A DNA stretch of 64,000 nucleotides from assembly GCA_902784435.1 (NCBI GenBank), contig CACZUR010000006.1:1-64000 (forward strand). Direction: 5' to 3'. Each line of letters begins with the position of its first letter. Position 1 is the stretch's first letter. Below are positions 18,158-29,200 of this stretch, piece after piece. Under the pieces are notes generated by a model, which was given only the letters and a program-made list of their open reading frames with translations, did not search any database and was not told the origin of the DNA. This DNA is from an uncultured Bacteroidia bacterium (GTDB lineage: Bacteria; Bacteroidota; Bacteroidia; Bacteroidales; UBA932). The position numbers and the translations under genes were made by a program.

Positions 18158-18904
18158 TTACCGTTCCAGCCAGGCCAGGAAGTTTTCCACGCGGGCGCGG
18201 GAGACGGTGAAGTCGGTCTCGGCGGGGATGCCGGGCTTGATGGTGATGTGCAGGCGGCCGCCCATGAGGCGGGACACGGAGTCGATGATGGGTTCGGCGA
18301 TGATGCAGCTGCGGGAGATGCGGAAGAAGGCCTGGGGATCCAGCTGCTCGGCAATGGTGTCCAGGGAGTCGTCTACCACGTAGATGGTGCCGCCCACGGT
18401 GACTACGAAGCTGTTTTTGGCCTCGGAATAGAAGTAGGCGATGTCGGCGGTGCGCACCGGCACGATCCGGTTGTTCATCCGGATCAGGAACTTCTCTTTC
18501 CGGGCGCTGTCCAGGAGGCTGCGCATGGCTTTGGCCGATGGTTTGGCGGCCTCCCCGGCCTCCACCCGGGCGATGGCCCTGCGGAGGGCCGGCAGCTCGA
18601 TGGGCTTGAGCAGGTAGTCGATGGCATTGATCTCGAAGGCGTGCACGGCATATTGGTCATAGGCCGTGGTCATGATCACCGGGGCGGGAATTTCCGTCTG
18701 GTTAAACAGGTCGAAGCCGGTGCCGTCGCTCAGCTCCACATCCATGAAAATGACGTCCGGAGCCTCGTGGGAGGCCAGCCAGTCCAGGGTTTCGTGAACG
18801 GAGCCCACCGCCCCCGCCACTTCTATCTGGGGAAAGTTCTCTTGCAGCAGGCGGCACATCAGTGTCCTTGCGCGGGGTTCGTCTTCAATGATCAAGGCCT
18901 TCAT
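18158..18904 (-). CDS. LytTR-type response regulator
   Basis: 248 residues. Receiver domain at residues 1-120 with phosphoacceptor Asp55 ('VIFMDVELSDGTGF'), Thr and Lys partners ('MTTAYDQ', 'YLLKPIE'). LytTR DNA-binding domain at about 135-245 ('FLIRMNNRIVPVRTADIAYF', 'FFRISRSCIIAEPII'). Its start overlaps the end of the kinase gene by 20 bases. It is the DNA-binding half of the LytS/LytR-like pair divergent from the glycan operon. Confidence 0.93.
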   Translation of the reverse strand: MKALIIEDEPRARTLMCRLLQENFPQIEVAGAVGSVHETLDWLASHEAPDVIFMDVELSDGTGFDLFNQTEIPAPVIMTTAYDQYAVHAFEINAIDYLLKPIELPALRRAIARVEAGEAAKPSAKAMRSLLDSARKEKFLIRMNNRIVPVRTADIAYFYSEAKNSFVVTVGGTIYVVDDSLDTIAEQLDPQAFFRISRSCIIAEPIIDSVSRLMGGRLHITIKPGIPAETDFTVSRARVENFLAWLER

Positions 18905-20078
18905 GTCGTTGGAATATTATATCAGGTTGGGATTCCGGGATGACGGGCACGGTGACGGAGAATTCCCGGTCTGTCTCATGGACCAGGATTTCTGCGCCGG
19001 CCAGGTCGCGGAACTGGTTGCGGATGTATTGCAGGCCGATCCCGGTCTTTCGCACGGGCGCCAGCTTGGGAATGCGGTTGTTGGTGACGGTGATGCTGTT
19101 TCCGTCCGTGGTGGCGGTAATGACCAGGGGCCTGTCCTGGCCGATGGCATTGTGCTTGATGGCGTTTTCCAGCAGCAGCTGCAGGGTGCAGGGGACAATC
19201 TTGCCCCGGGGCAGGGGATTTCCCAGCCGGTTTTCGATGACCAGGCCCTCCGGGAAGCGGATTTCCATGAGCTGGCGGTAGGTGGTGGCAAATGCCACCT
19301 CTTCTTCGAGGGGTACCAGCCGCCGGCCTTCGTGGTTCATCATGTAGCGGTACAGGGACGCCATTTTGCGGATATAGGCGCTGGCCTCTTCCCGCGTGCC
19401 TTCCTGGACGATGGCGTCCAGCACGTTCAGGCTGTTGAACAGGAAGTGCGGGTTCACCTGGTTCTTCAAGTTCATGTATCGGAATTCGGCCTCGTGGCGG
19501 CGCGTGCGCTGGGCGCTGGCCTCCCGCTGCATCACGAAGGCGAAATTCACCAGGAAGATGAGCGTAATCATGGAAGTGAACACCAGGACGATGACCACGC
19601 CGGAGTTTTCCAGGAGGAGGTTGCCGGAGTAGTTGAGGTCTGTATACACGCGGATGCCGAACACCAGCGCGATGCAGAACACCAGCCAGCCGGCGTTCTT
19701 GTACCATGACTGCTCCCGCTCATAGCCCGCGGCGCCGCCCGGCGACACCCGGTGCGCAAAGGCATACAGCGCCCAGCCCAGGAGCCCCGTGACCACGAAG
19801 GTGGCTACAGCGTGCTGCAGGATGGGTGGAAGGAATGTCAGGAAGCGCTGCGCCCCCACGTTTCCCAGGATAAAGCCGATGAGGTTGACCAGGATAAGGG
19901 CCGTGACGGTAATTTCCACCGTCAGATTCTCCCGGAAGCAGATGATGCCGGCCAGGGTCATGGTAAGGGCCGTCAGGAGCAGGCTGTCCCGCACCTCCAG
20001 CAGCGAACACAGCATGGTGGCACCCGCATGGAGGAGGGCAAAGCCGAAAATGAGCCAGCCGGTCCCGTTTTTTTGCAT
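18885..20078 (-). CDS. LytS-type sensor histidine kinase
   Basis: 397 residues. About six hydrophobic segments in residues 1-190, then a HisKA_7TM/'His_kinase' module with the phosphorylated His in 'NLKNQVNPHFLFNSLNVLD' and an ATPase domain ('LLLENAIKHNAIG', 'GIGLQYIRNQF'). It signals to the adjacent LytTR regulator. The ATG at 20078 is chosen over a TTG two codons earlier, which lies inside the -7 box. Divergent from the MFS-Sus operon, 148 bases apart, so it may control that operon. Confidence 0.9.
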   Translation of the reverse strand: MQKNGTGWLIFGFALLHAGATMLCSLLEVRDSLLLTALTMTLAGIICFRENLTVEITVTALILVNLIGFILGNVGAQRFLTFLPPILQHAVATFVVTGLLGWALYAFAHRVSPGGAAGYEREQSWYKNAGWLVFCIALVFGIRVYTDLNYSGNLLLENSGVVIVLVFTSMITLIFLVNFAFVMQREASAQRTRRHEAEFRYMNLKNQVNPHFLFNSLNVLDAIVQEGTREEASAYIRKMASLYRYMMNHEGRRLVPLEEEVAFATTYRQLMEIRFPEGLVIENRLGNPLPRGKIVPCTLQLLLENAIKHNAIGQDRPLVITATTDGNSITVTNNRIPKLAPVRKTGIGLQYIRNQFRDLAGAEILVHETDREFSVTVPVIPESQPDIIFQRHEGLDH

Positions 20079-20081
20079 ACG

Positions 20082-20113
20082 CAAATGTACGGAGTTTTTC
20101 CGTTCGTCGCAAA
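20082..20113 (-). promoter_or_regulatory. Promoter of the LytS/LytR-like operon
   Basis: On the minus strand TTTG (20113-20110), 20 bases, TACATTTG (20089-20082). The kinase ATG is only 3 nt past the -7 box: a leaderless mRNA is predicted. Confidence 0.75.
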
Positions 20114-20172
20114 AAAATATCCATTCGGAAGAGTCGCCGGTCCGGGAAGACCTTAATTTATAGAATTAATAC

Positions 20173-20180
20173 TACATTTG
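20173..20180 (+). promoter_or_regulatory. -7 box of the glycan-utilization operon
   Basis: TACATTTG, exact -7 consensus, 45 nt before the MFS transporter start. No TTTG at -33, as expected for a promoter that needs an activator. Confidence 0.5.
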
Positions 20181-20225
20181 CAGTTGCCGTAAACCGGCTA
20201 TAAAACGGCTAAAACTAATAACATT

Positions 20226-21548
20226 ATGTCTCAAAAACGTGATTTGTCCTTTCGCCAGCTGGTGGACCTGAGCTTCGGCTTCTTCGGCGTCCAGATTGCC
20301 TATGCCCTGCAGAGCGCCAATATCAGCCGCATTTTCGCCACCCTGGGCGCGGACCCTCATCAGCTCAGCTTTTTCTGGATCCTTCCCCCGCTGATGGGCA
20401 TGCTGGTCCAGCCGCTCATCGGCAAGTACAGCGACCGCACCTGGTGCAAGATGGGCCGACGCAAGCCCTATCTGCTGGTGGGCGCCCTCATCGCCGTGCT
20501 GGTGATGATTTTCCTGCCCAACGCCGGCAGCCTGCACTTCGGCACCCGGTTGTTCCTGGGCCTGAACATGGCCATGTGGTTCGGCCTGTTCTCCCTCATT
20601 TTCCTGGACACGTCCATCAACATCGCCATGCAGCCCTTCAAGATGATGGTGGGCGACATGGTCAACGAAAAGCAGAAAACGCAGGCCTACAGCATCCAGA
20701 GCTTCCTGTGCAACGCCGGATCCCTGGTAGGTTACCTGTTCCCCATCTTCTTCACCTGGATCGGCATCGCCAACACCGCTCCCAAGGGCGTGGTCCCCGA
20801 CAGCGTCATCTGGAGCTTCTACTGCGGCGCCGCCATCCTCATCCTGTGCGTGCTGTACACCTTCCTCCGCGTGAAGGAAATGCCTCCGCAGGAATACGCC
20901 GAATTCCATGGCATCGACCTCCAGAAAAAGGCCGATGAACCTTCGGAAGGCCTCCTGAAGCTCCTCACCAAGGCTCCCGCCACCTTCTGGACCGTGGGGC
21001 TGGTGCAGTTCTTCTGCTGGGCCGCCTTCCTGTATATGTGGACCTATACCAACGGTGCCATCGCAGACAACGTGTGGCACACCTCCGACACCGCGTCGGA
21101 AGCCTACCAGAGTGCCGGCAACTGGGTGGGCGTGCTCTTCGCCGTGCAGGCCGTGGGCTCCCTGGTGTGGGCCGCCGTGCTGCCGCGCTTCAAGAGCCTG
21201 AAACTGGCCTATGTGGTGAGCCTCCTCATCGGCGCCGTGGGATTTGCCTCCGTGATGTTCATCCACAACCAGTATGCCCTGTTCGTGAGCTACTTCCTCA
21301 TCGGCTTTGCCTGGGCCGCCATGCTGGCCCTGCCCTTCACCCTCCTCACCAACGCGCTGGAGGGCAGCCCGTACATGGGCAGCTACCTGGGCCTGTTCAA
21401 CTGCACCATCTGCCTGCCGCAGATCGTGGCCGCCGCAACGGGCGGCGCCGTGCTGTCCCTGGTGGGCAGCCAGCCCGCCATGCTGCTCATGGCCGGTGTG
21501 TTCCTGGTCCTCGGGGCCGTCTCCGTGAGATTTGTCAAAACCAAATAA
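20226..21548 (+). CDS. MFS oligosaccharide transporter (SLC45/GPH-like), first gene of the glycan operon
   Basis: 440 residues, twelve membrane segments. 'GKYSDRTWCKMGRRKPYLLVGAL' between helices 2 and 3, with its double 'RTWxxxGRRKPY' motif, marks the SLC45/maltose-sucrose transporter group, and 'FGFFGVQIAYALQSANISRIF' is the usual first helix. It should move maltose-size sugars from periplasm to cytoplasm. The 25-base gap to susC and the following tight spacing make it the first of a six-gene operon. Confidence 0.87.
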   Translation: MSQKRDLSFRQLVDLSFGFFGVQIAYALQSANISRIFATLGADPHQLSFFWILPPLMGMLVQPLIGKYSDRTWCKMGRRKPYLLVGALIAVLVMIFLPNAGSLHFGTRLFLGLNMAMWFGLFSLIFLDTSINIAMQPFKMMVGDMVNEKQKTQAYSIQSFLCNAGSLVGYLFPIFFTWIGIANTAPKGVVPDSVIWSFYCGAAILILCVLYTFLRVKEMPPQEYAEFHGIDLQKKADEPSEGLLKLLTKAPATFWTVGLVQFFCWAAFLYMWTYTNGAIADNVWHTSDTASEAYQSAGNWVGVLFAVQAVGSLVWAAVLPRFKSLKLAYVVSLLIGAVGFASVMFIHNQYALFVSYFLIGFAWAAMLALPFTLLTNALEGSPYMGSYLGLFNCTICLPQIVAAATGGAVLSLVGSQPAMLLMAGVFLVLGAVSVRFVKTK

Positions 21549-21573
21549 TTATCTATTAATTAACTACACACTA

Positions 21574-24537
21574 ATGAAAAGGATTTTAACCGCAATCGCA
21601 GTGCTCACGGCAGCCTGCGCTACCGTATTCGCCCAGGGCGGATACCAGGTTAAAGGTGTGGTAGTGGACGCCATCGGCCCCGTTATCGGAGCCTCGGTGA
21701 TCGAGCAGGGAACGTCCAACGGCGTTTCCACCGGTCTGGACGGCGACTTCCTCCTCACCGTTTCCAACGCCAATGCAATAGTGGAAATCTCTTGCATCGG
21801 CTATGCAACCCAAACCTTCCCGGCATCCGCCGTGCCCGCCACCATCACCCTCGCAGAGGATACCCATTTCCTGGACGAGGTCGTGGTCATCGGTTACGGT
21901 ACCGTGAAAAAGAGCGACCTTACGGGCTCTGTCTCCACGGTGAAGGCCGACGAAGTGAACAAGGGCGTCATTACCTCCCCGGCCGACCTCATCCGCGGCA
22001 AGAGCGCGGGTGTGGTGGTTACCGCCGGTACCGGCCGTCCCGGTGACGGTGCGCAGATCCGCATCCGCGGCGGCTCCTCCATCAACGCCTCCAACGACCC
22101 GCTCATCGTGATCGACGGTCTGCCGGTGTCCAACGACGGCATGGGCGGAGCAGACCCCCTGTCCTCCATCAACCCCAGCGATATCGAGAGCTTCACGGTC
22201 CTGAAGGATGCATCGGCCACCGCCATCTACGGTTCCCGCGCTTCCAACGGCGTTATCGTGATCACCACCAAGAAGGGCTCGAGGAACGCTACGGACAACC
22301 GCGTGAATGTGGCGCTGGACCTGACCACGTCCGTCAACACCATCGCCAAGTACAACAGCCTGCTGGACGCCAACGGGCTCCGCAGCCTCATCCGTGATTT
22401 CTACGGGCTCAACTCTGCGGCCGAGGCCGCCATGGGCAACGCCAACACGGACTGGCAGAAGGAAATCTACCGCACGGCTCCCACCGTGGATGCCAACATG
22501 AGCCTCACCGGCCGCATCGGTTCGTTCCTGCCTTACCGTATCTCCGGAGGCCTCACCTCCCAGATGGGTACCCTGAAAGGCACGGAGATGGAGCGTTACA
22601 CCCTGTCTGCCAACCTGGCTCCCACCTTCTTCGACAAGCACCTGTCCGTCAACCTCAACGGCAAGTTCGTGTATTCCCGCAACACCTGGGTGGACGAAGG
22701 TGCCATCGGTGCAGCCAACCACTACGACCCTTCCAAACCGGTCCGTGATGCCAACGGCCTCAACGGCTATACCACCTGGTACGGTACGGGCGGCACCATC
22801 AACACCATGGCCACCAAGAACCCTGTGGCCATCCTGGAAGACATCTCTCGCACCGGCAACACGCGGCGTTTCATCGGCAACAGCCAGTTCGACTACAAAG
22901 TTCACGGTTTCGAGGACCTGCGCCTGAACCTGAACCTGGGTATCGATGTGGCCGGCGCCAACAACACCAACATCACTGCCCAGGGCTCCGAGAGCTCCTT
23001 CCACAACACCAGCGAATCCGGTTTGGGTAGCCACGAAGACTACAACTATACGCGCCGCAACACCACGCTGGAATTCTATGCCGACTACAGCCACACCTTC
23101 GCAGAGAAGCATTTCGTGGACCTGATGGCCGGTTATTCCTGGCAGCACTTCTGGAGCAAGAACCACACGTACAAGTATCGTATCGGGGACGGCGCCGAAA
23201 TGTCCAACAATGACGGCAAAGGCGAACTCTACCTGATCTCCTTCTTCGGCCGTGCCAATTACAGCTTTGCAGACCGTTACCTGATCACCGCCACCCTCCG
23301 CGCCGACGGTACCTCCCGCTTCCAGAACAACAAGTGGGGTATCTTCCCGTCCGTGGCCCTGGGCTGGAACATCAAGAACGAACCCTTCATGAAGAATGCA
23401 GAGAAGCTTTCCACCTGGAAACTGCGTCTGTCCTGGGGTGAAACCGGTCAGCAGGAAGTGGGCAACTACTACGATACCTTCGCCACCTTCCTCACCATCA
23501 ACACCCCCGGTTCCTATTACTTCACCGACGGTGCCAGCTATGCCGCCCCTATCGTGGCCAACGGCTACAGCGCCAACCTGAAGTGGGAAACCACCGTTAC
23601 CTACAATGTGGGTATGGACCTGGGCTTCTGGAACGACCGCCTCACCACGGCCATCGACCTGTACAAGAGAGACACCCGTGACATCCTGAACTTCGTGTCC
23701 GTCCCCGGCGGTTCCAACCTGACCAACATGCTCAATACCAACATCGGTACCATGACCAACATGGGTGTGGAACTGGATGTGAACGCCATCCTCATCGAGA
23801 AGCGGGACATGAGCTGGACCCTGGGTGTCAACGGCGCCTATAACTTCAACAAGGTTACCAAGCTCACCGCTTCGGACGAAAATGCCACGGGCGTGGAAAC
23901 CGGCGGCATCTCCGGCGGTACCGGCAACAACGTCCAGATGATCAAGGTGGGCTATCCCATGCGCACCTTCAACCTGTACCAGCAGGTATACGACAAGCAG
24001 GGACGCCCCATCAGCGGTGTATACGTAGACCGCAACAATGACGGTGTGGTCAATGCCGACGACAAGTATCTGGCCCACCACCCGGCCCCGGACTTCACCT
24101 TCGGCTTCAACACCAGCTTCACCTGGAAGAACTGGACGGCCGCCCTCTCCGGGCACGCCTCCATCGGCAACTGGGTATACAACAACGTGGCCTCCGACAC
24201 CGAAATGCTGGCAGACCTGTATACCAACAACTTCGTGTCCAATCGCGTATCTTCGGCCGTGAACTCCCGCTTCTCCCAGGCCCAGTACCTGTCGGACTAC
24301 TATCTGTATGACGGCTCCTTCGTGAAACTGGATAACTTCACCGTCGGCTATACCTTCCCCAAGGTCATGCAGGTGAGCCCGGAACGTTTCGCTTCCCTGA
24401 ATATCTTCGGCACGGTACAGAATATCGTTACCATTACCAAGTACCCGGGCATCGACCCCGAAATTGCCAATGGTATTGACAACGCCATGTATCCCCGCCC
24501 GAGAACCTTTGTTGCTGGTGTGAAATTCAACTTCTAA
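21574..24537 (+). CDS. susC: SusC-type TonB-dependent outer membrane transporter
   Basis: 987 residues. Signal peptide (1-20), carboxypeptidase-like regulatory domain (about 24-95), 'FLDEVVVIGYGTVKKSDLTG' (99-118) and the plug domain ('RGKSAGVVVTAGTGRPGDGA', 'ILDGSSAT'-like 'LKDASATAIYGSRASNGVI'). A long beta-barrel follows, ending in 'VAGVKFNF' with the C-terminal Phe required for outer-membrane assembly. It imports oligosaccharides with the SusD lid encoded 14 bases downstream. The start at 21574 gives a normal signal peptide; the longer frame overlaps the preceding gene. Confidence 0.96.
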   Translation: MKRILTAIAVLTAACATVFAQGGYQVKGVVVDAIGPVIGASVIEQGTSNGVSTGLDGDFLLTVSNANAIVEISCIGYATQTFPASAVPATITLAEDTHFLDEVVVIGYGTVKKSDLTGSVSTVKADEVNKGVITSPADLIRGKSAGVVVTAGTGRPGDGAQIRIRGGSSINASNDPLIVIDGLPVSNDGMGGADPLSSINPSDIESFTVLKDASATAIYGSRASNGVIVITTKKGSRNATDNRVNVALDLTTSVNTIAKYNSLLDANGLRSLIRDFYGLNSAAEAAMGNANTDWQKEIYRTAPTVDANMSLTGRIGSFLPYRISGGLTSQMGTLKGTEMERYTLSANLAPTFFDKHLSVNLNGKFVYSRNTWVDEGAIGAANHYDPSKPVRDANGLNGYTTWYGTGGTINTMATKNPVAILEDISRTGNTRRFIGNSQFDYKVHGFEDLRLNLNLGIDVAGANNTNITAQGSESSFHNTSESGLGSHEDYNYTRRNTTLEFYADYSHTFAEKHFVDLMAGYSWQHFWSKNHTYKYRIGDGAEMSNNDGKGELYLISFFGRANYSFADRYLITATLRADGTSRFQNNKWGIFPSVALGWNIKNEPFMKNAEKLSTWKLRLSWGETGQQEVGNYYDTFATFLTINTPGSYYFTDGASYAAPIVANGYSANLKWETTVTYNVGMDLGFWNDRLTTAIDLYKRDTRDILNFVSVPGGSNLTNMLNTNIGTMTNMGVELDVNAILIEKRDMSWTLGVNGAYNFNKVTKLTASDENATGVETGGISGGTGNNVQMIKVGYPMRTFNLYQQVYDKQGRPISGVYVDRNNDGVVNADDKYLAHHPAPDFTFGFNTSFTWKNWTAALSGHASIGNWVYNNVASDTEMLADLYTNNFVSNRVSSAVNSRFSQAQYLSDYYLYDGSFVKLDNFTVGYTFPKVMQVSPERFASLNIFGTVQNIVTITKYPGIDPEIANGIDNAMYPRPRTFVAGVKFNF

Positions 24538-24551
24538 TCCGGAGCACGACA

Positions 24552-26192
24552 ATGAAAACCATCAATTATATCATCGGCGTCGTTGCCGCGGCTGCGACAA
24601 TGACTGCCTGCGTGGGCGATCTGAATGTTACTCCCATCGACCCCAACGCCAATACCGTGGACAAGGTGCTTGTCAGTCAGGCTGCCCTTGATTCCTATAT
24701 CTCCGGCGTGTACCTGGGTTTTGCCACTTCCGGTTACTATGGCCCGGACGGCGGCGCTTCCATCTCCGGTCTGGACGGTGGTGCTTCCCAGTACATCCGT
24801 GGTCTGTACCACCTGAACGAGCTCACCACCGATGAGAGCGTCTGCGGATGGAACGACCAAACCATCAAGAACTTCCACTATATGAACTGGACCAAGGACG
24901 ACACCTTCATCTACGCCTTCTATTCCCGCGTACTCATGCAGGTGTCCACCGCCAACGAGTTCATCCGTGAAGCCAGACTCATCTCCGGCATCGACGAATC
25001 CCTCCGCGACCGTTACATCGACGAGGCCCGTGCCCTGCGCGCCCTGGCCTACTATCACGGCCTGGACAACTTCGGCAAGATGCCCTTCACCACGGAAGAG
25101 GACGTAGTGGGCGTGAGCCCCAAGGAAATCTCCCGCGTAGACCTGTACAACTGGCTGGAGACCGAACTCAAGGATATCCTCGCGGCCAATCGCCTTCCCG
25201 GCAAGGATGCCGTCGTGAAGGGCCATGTGAGCATGGGCTTCGTGAAGTTCCTGCTGGCCAAGCTGTACCTGAACGCCGGTGTCTACACCGGTACGGCCCA
25301 TTGGCAGGACTGCGCCAACATCCTGTCCGACCTCATGAAGGACGGCTACTCCCTGCATACCCAGTCCGTAGGCGGCAAGTATTCCGCTTACCAGGAGCTG
25401 TTCCTGGCCGACAACGACCAGCGTACGGACGAGATCATCTTTGCCGTGCAGCAGGATGGTGAAAACACCAAGAGCTACGGTGTTACCAACTACCTGATCA
25501 AAGCCTCCACCGGCGGCACCATGGACGCTACCCAGATCGGCATCGATTCCGGTTGGGGCGGTCTGCGTACCACGCCGGAATTCGTGAGCCTGTTCGACAA
25601 GGACAAGGATGTCCGTTATCTTCTGTACGACACCGAGAAATCCACGGCCGATGTGAACAATATGCCAGAAGGAACCGACAAGGAGAAGAAGGCCAAGGAG
25701 GCTGCCCAGCAGAGTATCCAGAAGCTGGAAATTGACGACATCGGCAACTTTGCCGACGGTTACGGCTTCCAGAAGTTCCTGAACAAGACTTCTGCCGGTG
25801 AAAACGGCAAGGCCCTCGGCTTCGTGGACACCGACTTCCCGCTGATGCGTTATGCCGACGTCCTGCTGATGGCCGCCGAGTGCCAGCTCAACGGCGCTAC
25901 CGGCATCGACGGTCTGAACGCCTTCAACCAGGTGCGTGCCCGTGCCGGCCTGCCGGGTGTCAGCAGCCTCAGCGCCGCCGACATCCTGGACGAACGCGGC
26001 CGCGAACTCTATCAGGAGTGCTGGCGCCGCAACGACCTCATCCGCTTCGGCAAATTCATTTCCGGTTATACCTGGCAGTGGAAAGGCGAAGTGAAAGAAG
26101 GAAAGGATGCCGAAGCATATCGCACCCTGTTCCCTATTCCTACACAGGATCTTCAGGCTAACACCAACCTTACCCAGAATGAGGGTTATTAA
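24552..26192 (+). CDS. susD: SusD-type starch/glycan-binding lipoprotein
   Basis: 546 residues. Lipoprotein signal peptide ending AATMTAC (Cys20). N-terminal SusD-like helical region ('VLVSQAALDSYISGVYLGF', 'RYIDEARALRALAYYHGLDNFGKMP') and the C-terminal RagB/SusD region ('FPLMRYADVLLMAAECQLNG', 'ILDERGRELYQECWRRNDLIRFGKF'). It lies on the cell surface as the hinged lid of the SusC pore and captures oligosaccharides. Confidence 0.96.
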   Translation: MKTINYIIGVVAAAATMTACVGDLNVTPIDPNANTVDKVLVSQAALDSYISGVYLGFATSGYYGPDGGASISGLDGGASQYIRGLYHLNELTTDESVCGWNDQTIKNFHYMNWTKDDTFIYAFYSRVLMQVSTANEFIREARLISGIDESLRDRYIDEARALRALAYYHGLDNFGKMPFTTEEDVVGVSPKEISRVDLYNWLETELKDILAANRLPGKDAVVKGHVSMGFVKFLLAKLYLNAGVYTGTAHWQDCANILSDLMKDGYSLHTQSVGGKYSAYQELFLADNDQRTDEIIFAVQQDGENTKSYGVTNYLIKASTGGTMDATQIGIDSGWGGLRTTPEFVSLFDKDKDVRYLLYDTEKSTADVNNMPEGTDKEKKAKEAAQQSIQKLEIDDIGNFADGYGFQKFLNKTSAGENGKALGFVDTDFPLMRYADVLLMAAECQLNGATGIDGLNAFNQVRARAGLPGVSSLSAADILDERGRELYQECWRRNDLIRFGKFISGYTWQWKGEVKEGKDAEAYRTLFPIPTQDLQANTNLTQNEGY

Positions 26193-26204
26193 CAGAGAGT
26201 AACC

Positions 26205-29200
26205 ATGAAGAAGTTTTTATCTTATATCGTAATGGCAGGACTGGCCGTGCTGGGCGTGGCCTCCTGTGCACAGAAGGAAATGGTGATGTTCGAGCCTGCA
26301 GACGGAACAGCACCGGTCCTTACTTCTTACACCATGGACGATGACGGCGTATACGCAGAGTATACTCCCGGTATCTTCCAGATGGGATTCAACGAAAAAA
26401 TTGCCCCCGTCCATTCCCTGGCTCTGGTAAAAGTGGGTTCCCAGGCGGTCTCCAAGACGCTGGTCTCCAAGGCCACTGCAGATAAGATTACCGTTACCCG
26501 CGCCGAGCTTTGCAAGGCCCTCATGACCTACGGTTACGCGGAAAACGACGTGGTGGACCTTTCCCTGGTGGTCCGTGCCTCCATGCAGGACCAGGCCAAG
26601 GACAACGGCCTCAATGGATACCTGGATTCCCAGGCTGCCATTGACATCGCCGGTTATGAAATCTGGCTTCCTACCGGAGACCCGTATGCCCGCTACACCG
26701 AAAAGAGCCCCTGGACCCTGGTGGGCTCCTTCAATGGCTGGGGCAGCGATCCCGACGTGGAAATGCTCACCAACGGCAGCCTGCACCTGGCTAAGGGCGT
26801 GACCCTGGCCAAGGGCGACGAGGTGAAGTTCCGCAAGGATGGCGGCTGGGATGTGAACTTCGGTTATGCCGAAGGCGTCGAGTCCTATGTCCTGGGCGAA
26901 GAATTTGACGTGGCGCAGAATGGCGCCAACATCGTGATTGCCGAGGACGGCGTCTACGACCTCATCCTGGATGCAGACGGCGCAAAGGCCAAGATTATCC
27001 AGTCTGTCGCTCAGCAGGAAGATCCGTATGCCGCTTATACCGAGGTGAGCCCCTGGAGCGTAATCGGCTCCTTCAACAGCTGGGCCGGTGACGAGGAAAT
27101 GGTCACTAACGGCACCCTGCATGTCTGCAAGGACATCACCCTGGCCGCCGGCGACGAGTTCAAGGTGCGCAAGGATGCCGGCTGGGATGTGAACTTCGGT
27201 TATGCCGACGGCGTAGAAACCTATGAACTGGGTACGGCCTTCGAGCTCAAGCAGGACGGTGCCAACATCAGGGTGCTGGAAGACGGCGCTTACGACATTA
27301 TCCTGGATCCGGAAGCCGCTACCATGAAGATCATCAAGACCCAGGCTGTCTCCATCGACCCGTATGCCGCATACACCGAGGAGAGTGCCTGGAGCGTGAT
27401 TGGCTCCTTCAATTCCTGGGCAGACGACTATCCGATGGTTACCAACGGAACCCTGCACGTGGCCAAGAAGATTGCCCTGGCAGCCGATGACGAATGGAAA
27501 TTCCGCTTCGAAGGCGGCTGGACCGTGAACTTCGGTTATGCCGACGGTGTGGATACCTATGAACTGGGTGTGGATTTCGCCCTGGCGCAGGACGGTGCCA
27601 ACATCAAGGTGCTGGAAGACGGTGAATACGACTTTATCCTGGATCCGGAGAATGCGACGGCCAGGATTATCAAGTCCATCGCCGTGGACGGCGGTGAGCA
27701 GCCCGAACCCGGTCCCGGCCCCGAGCCGGAGCCCGTAGCTGTTACCGGCTGGAACATCATCGGCCTCAACGGCGACTGGGACAACGACGTCCTGGCCACC
27801 CAGAACGGCAATATCTGGACGGCCTACATCACCGCCAATGACGCTACCGAGTTCAAGTGGCGCAAGGACGGCGGCTGGGACGAGAACTACGGCGGCGTCC
27901 TGGAATCCTATGGCGTTCCCTTCGCAGCCGAGGCCGGCGGTGCCAACATCGCGCTTCCTACCAGCGGCTTATACAAGGTGGTCCTGGATACCGACGCCCT
28001 TACCATCACCGTTTACGACGACTTCACCGTCTGGAGCATCATCGGCGACATCAATGAGTGGGCCGGCGACATCGACATGGTGGAAGCCGACGGCAAATGG
28101 GTGGCCGAAGACGTGGTGCTCAAGGGCGGCTGGAAGATCCGGCTGAACCACAGCTGGGACAACAACCGCGGTGGCGTATTCGAGACCCTGGGCGTGCCCT
28201 TCGCGGTCACGGACGGTGGTGACAACATCGACTGCGGCGAAGGCAAGTTCACCGTGGTGTACGATCCTGCAGCAGAGACCATCACCGTCAGCGAAGGCAC
28301 CGTCTGGAGCCTCATCGGCGACTTCAATGAATGGGGTGCCGATGTGGATATGACCGAGGCCGACGGCAAATGGGTGGTCGAAGGCGTAGACCTGAGCGGC
28401 GGCTGGAAGATCCGCAAGAACCACGACTGGGCGGAAAACCGCGGCGGTACCTTTGCCGCCTATGGCGAGCCCTTCGCCGTGGAGAATAATGGCGCCAACA
28501 TCAACTGCGGCGACGGTAAGTTCAACGTGGTGTACGATCCCTCCGCCGAGACCATCACCGTCACCACCGCCGTCTTCGGCTGGTCCGTGATCGGCGTGAA
28601 CGGCGACTGGACGAAGGACTACGACATGGTGGAAACCATGCCGGGCATCTGGATGAGCGCCCCCATCACGTTCGAGAATGAAGGCTGGAAGATCCGCTAC
28701 AACCACGACTGGGCCGTGAACCGCGGCAGCGTGGACCTCACGGCGGAAGGCACCTTCGCCCAGGCAAGCCAGGACGGCGGCAATGTTCCGCTCGCCGGCA
28801 CCTTCCGGGTGGTGTACAACGCCAACAACGAAACCATCGGCACCCTGGTATGGGGCGTGGTGGGCTCCATCAACGGCTGGGGCGGCGACGTTCCCATGAA
28901 CCTGGCCTCCGACGGCAAGTGGTACAGCGTGCCCGTCACCCTCACGGCCGACGATGAAATCAAGATCCGCAAGAATTCCGCCTGGGAAGAGAACTTCGGC
29001 GGTGCCTTTGCAGAGGCCGAAGCTGCCTTCGCAGCCGAAGCCGGCGGCAGCAACATCAAGCCCGGTGAAGGCACGTTCCAGGTCATTTACGATCCCGCTG
29101 CAGCTACGCTCACCCTGAGCAAGCTCTACTGGGGTCTCGTGGGCGAGTTCAACGGCTGGGGCGGAACCCCCGACGTGTTCATGCTCCCGCTGGGCGACGG

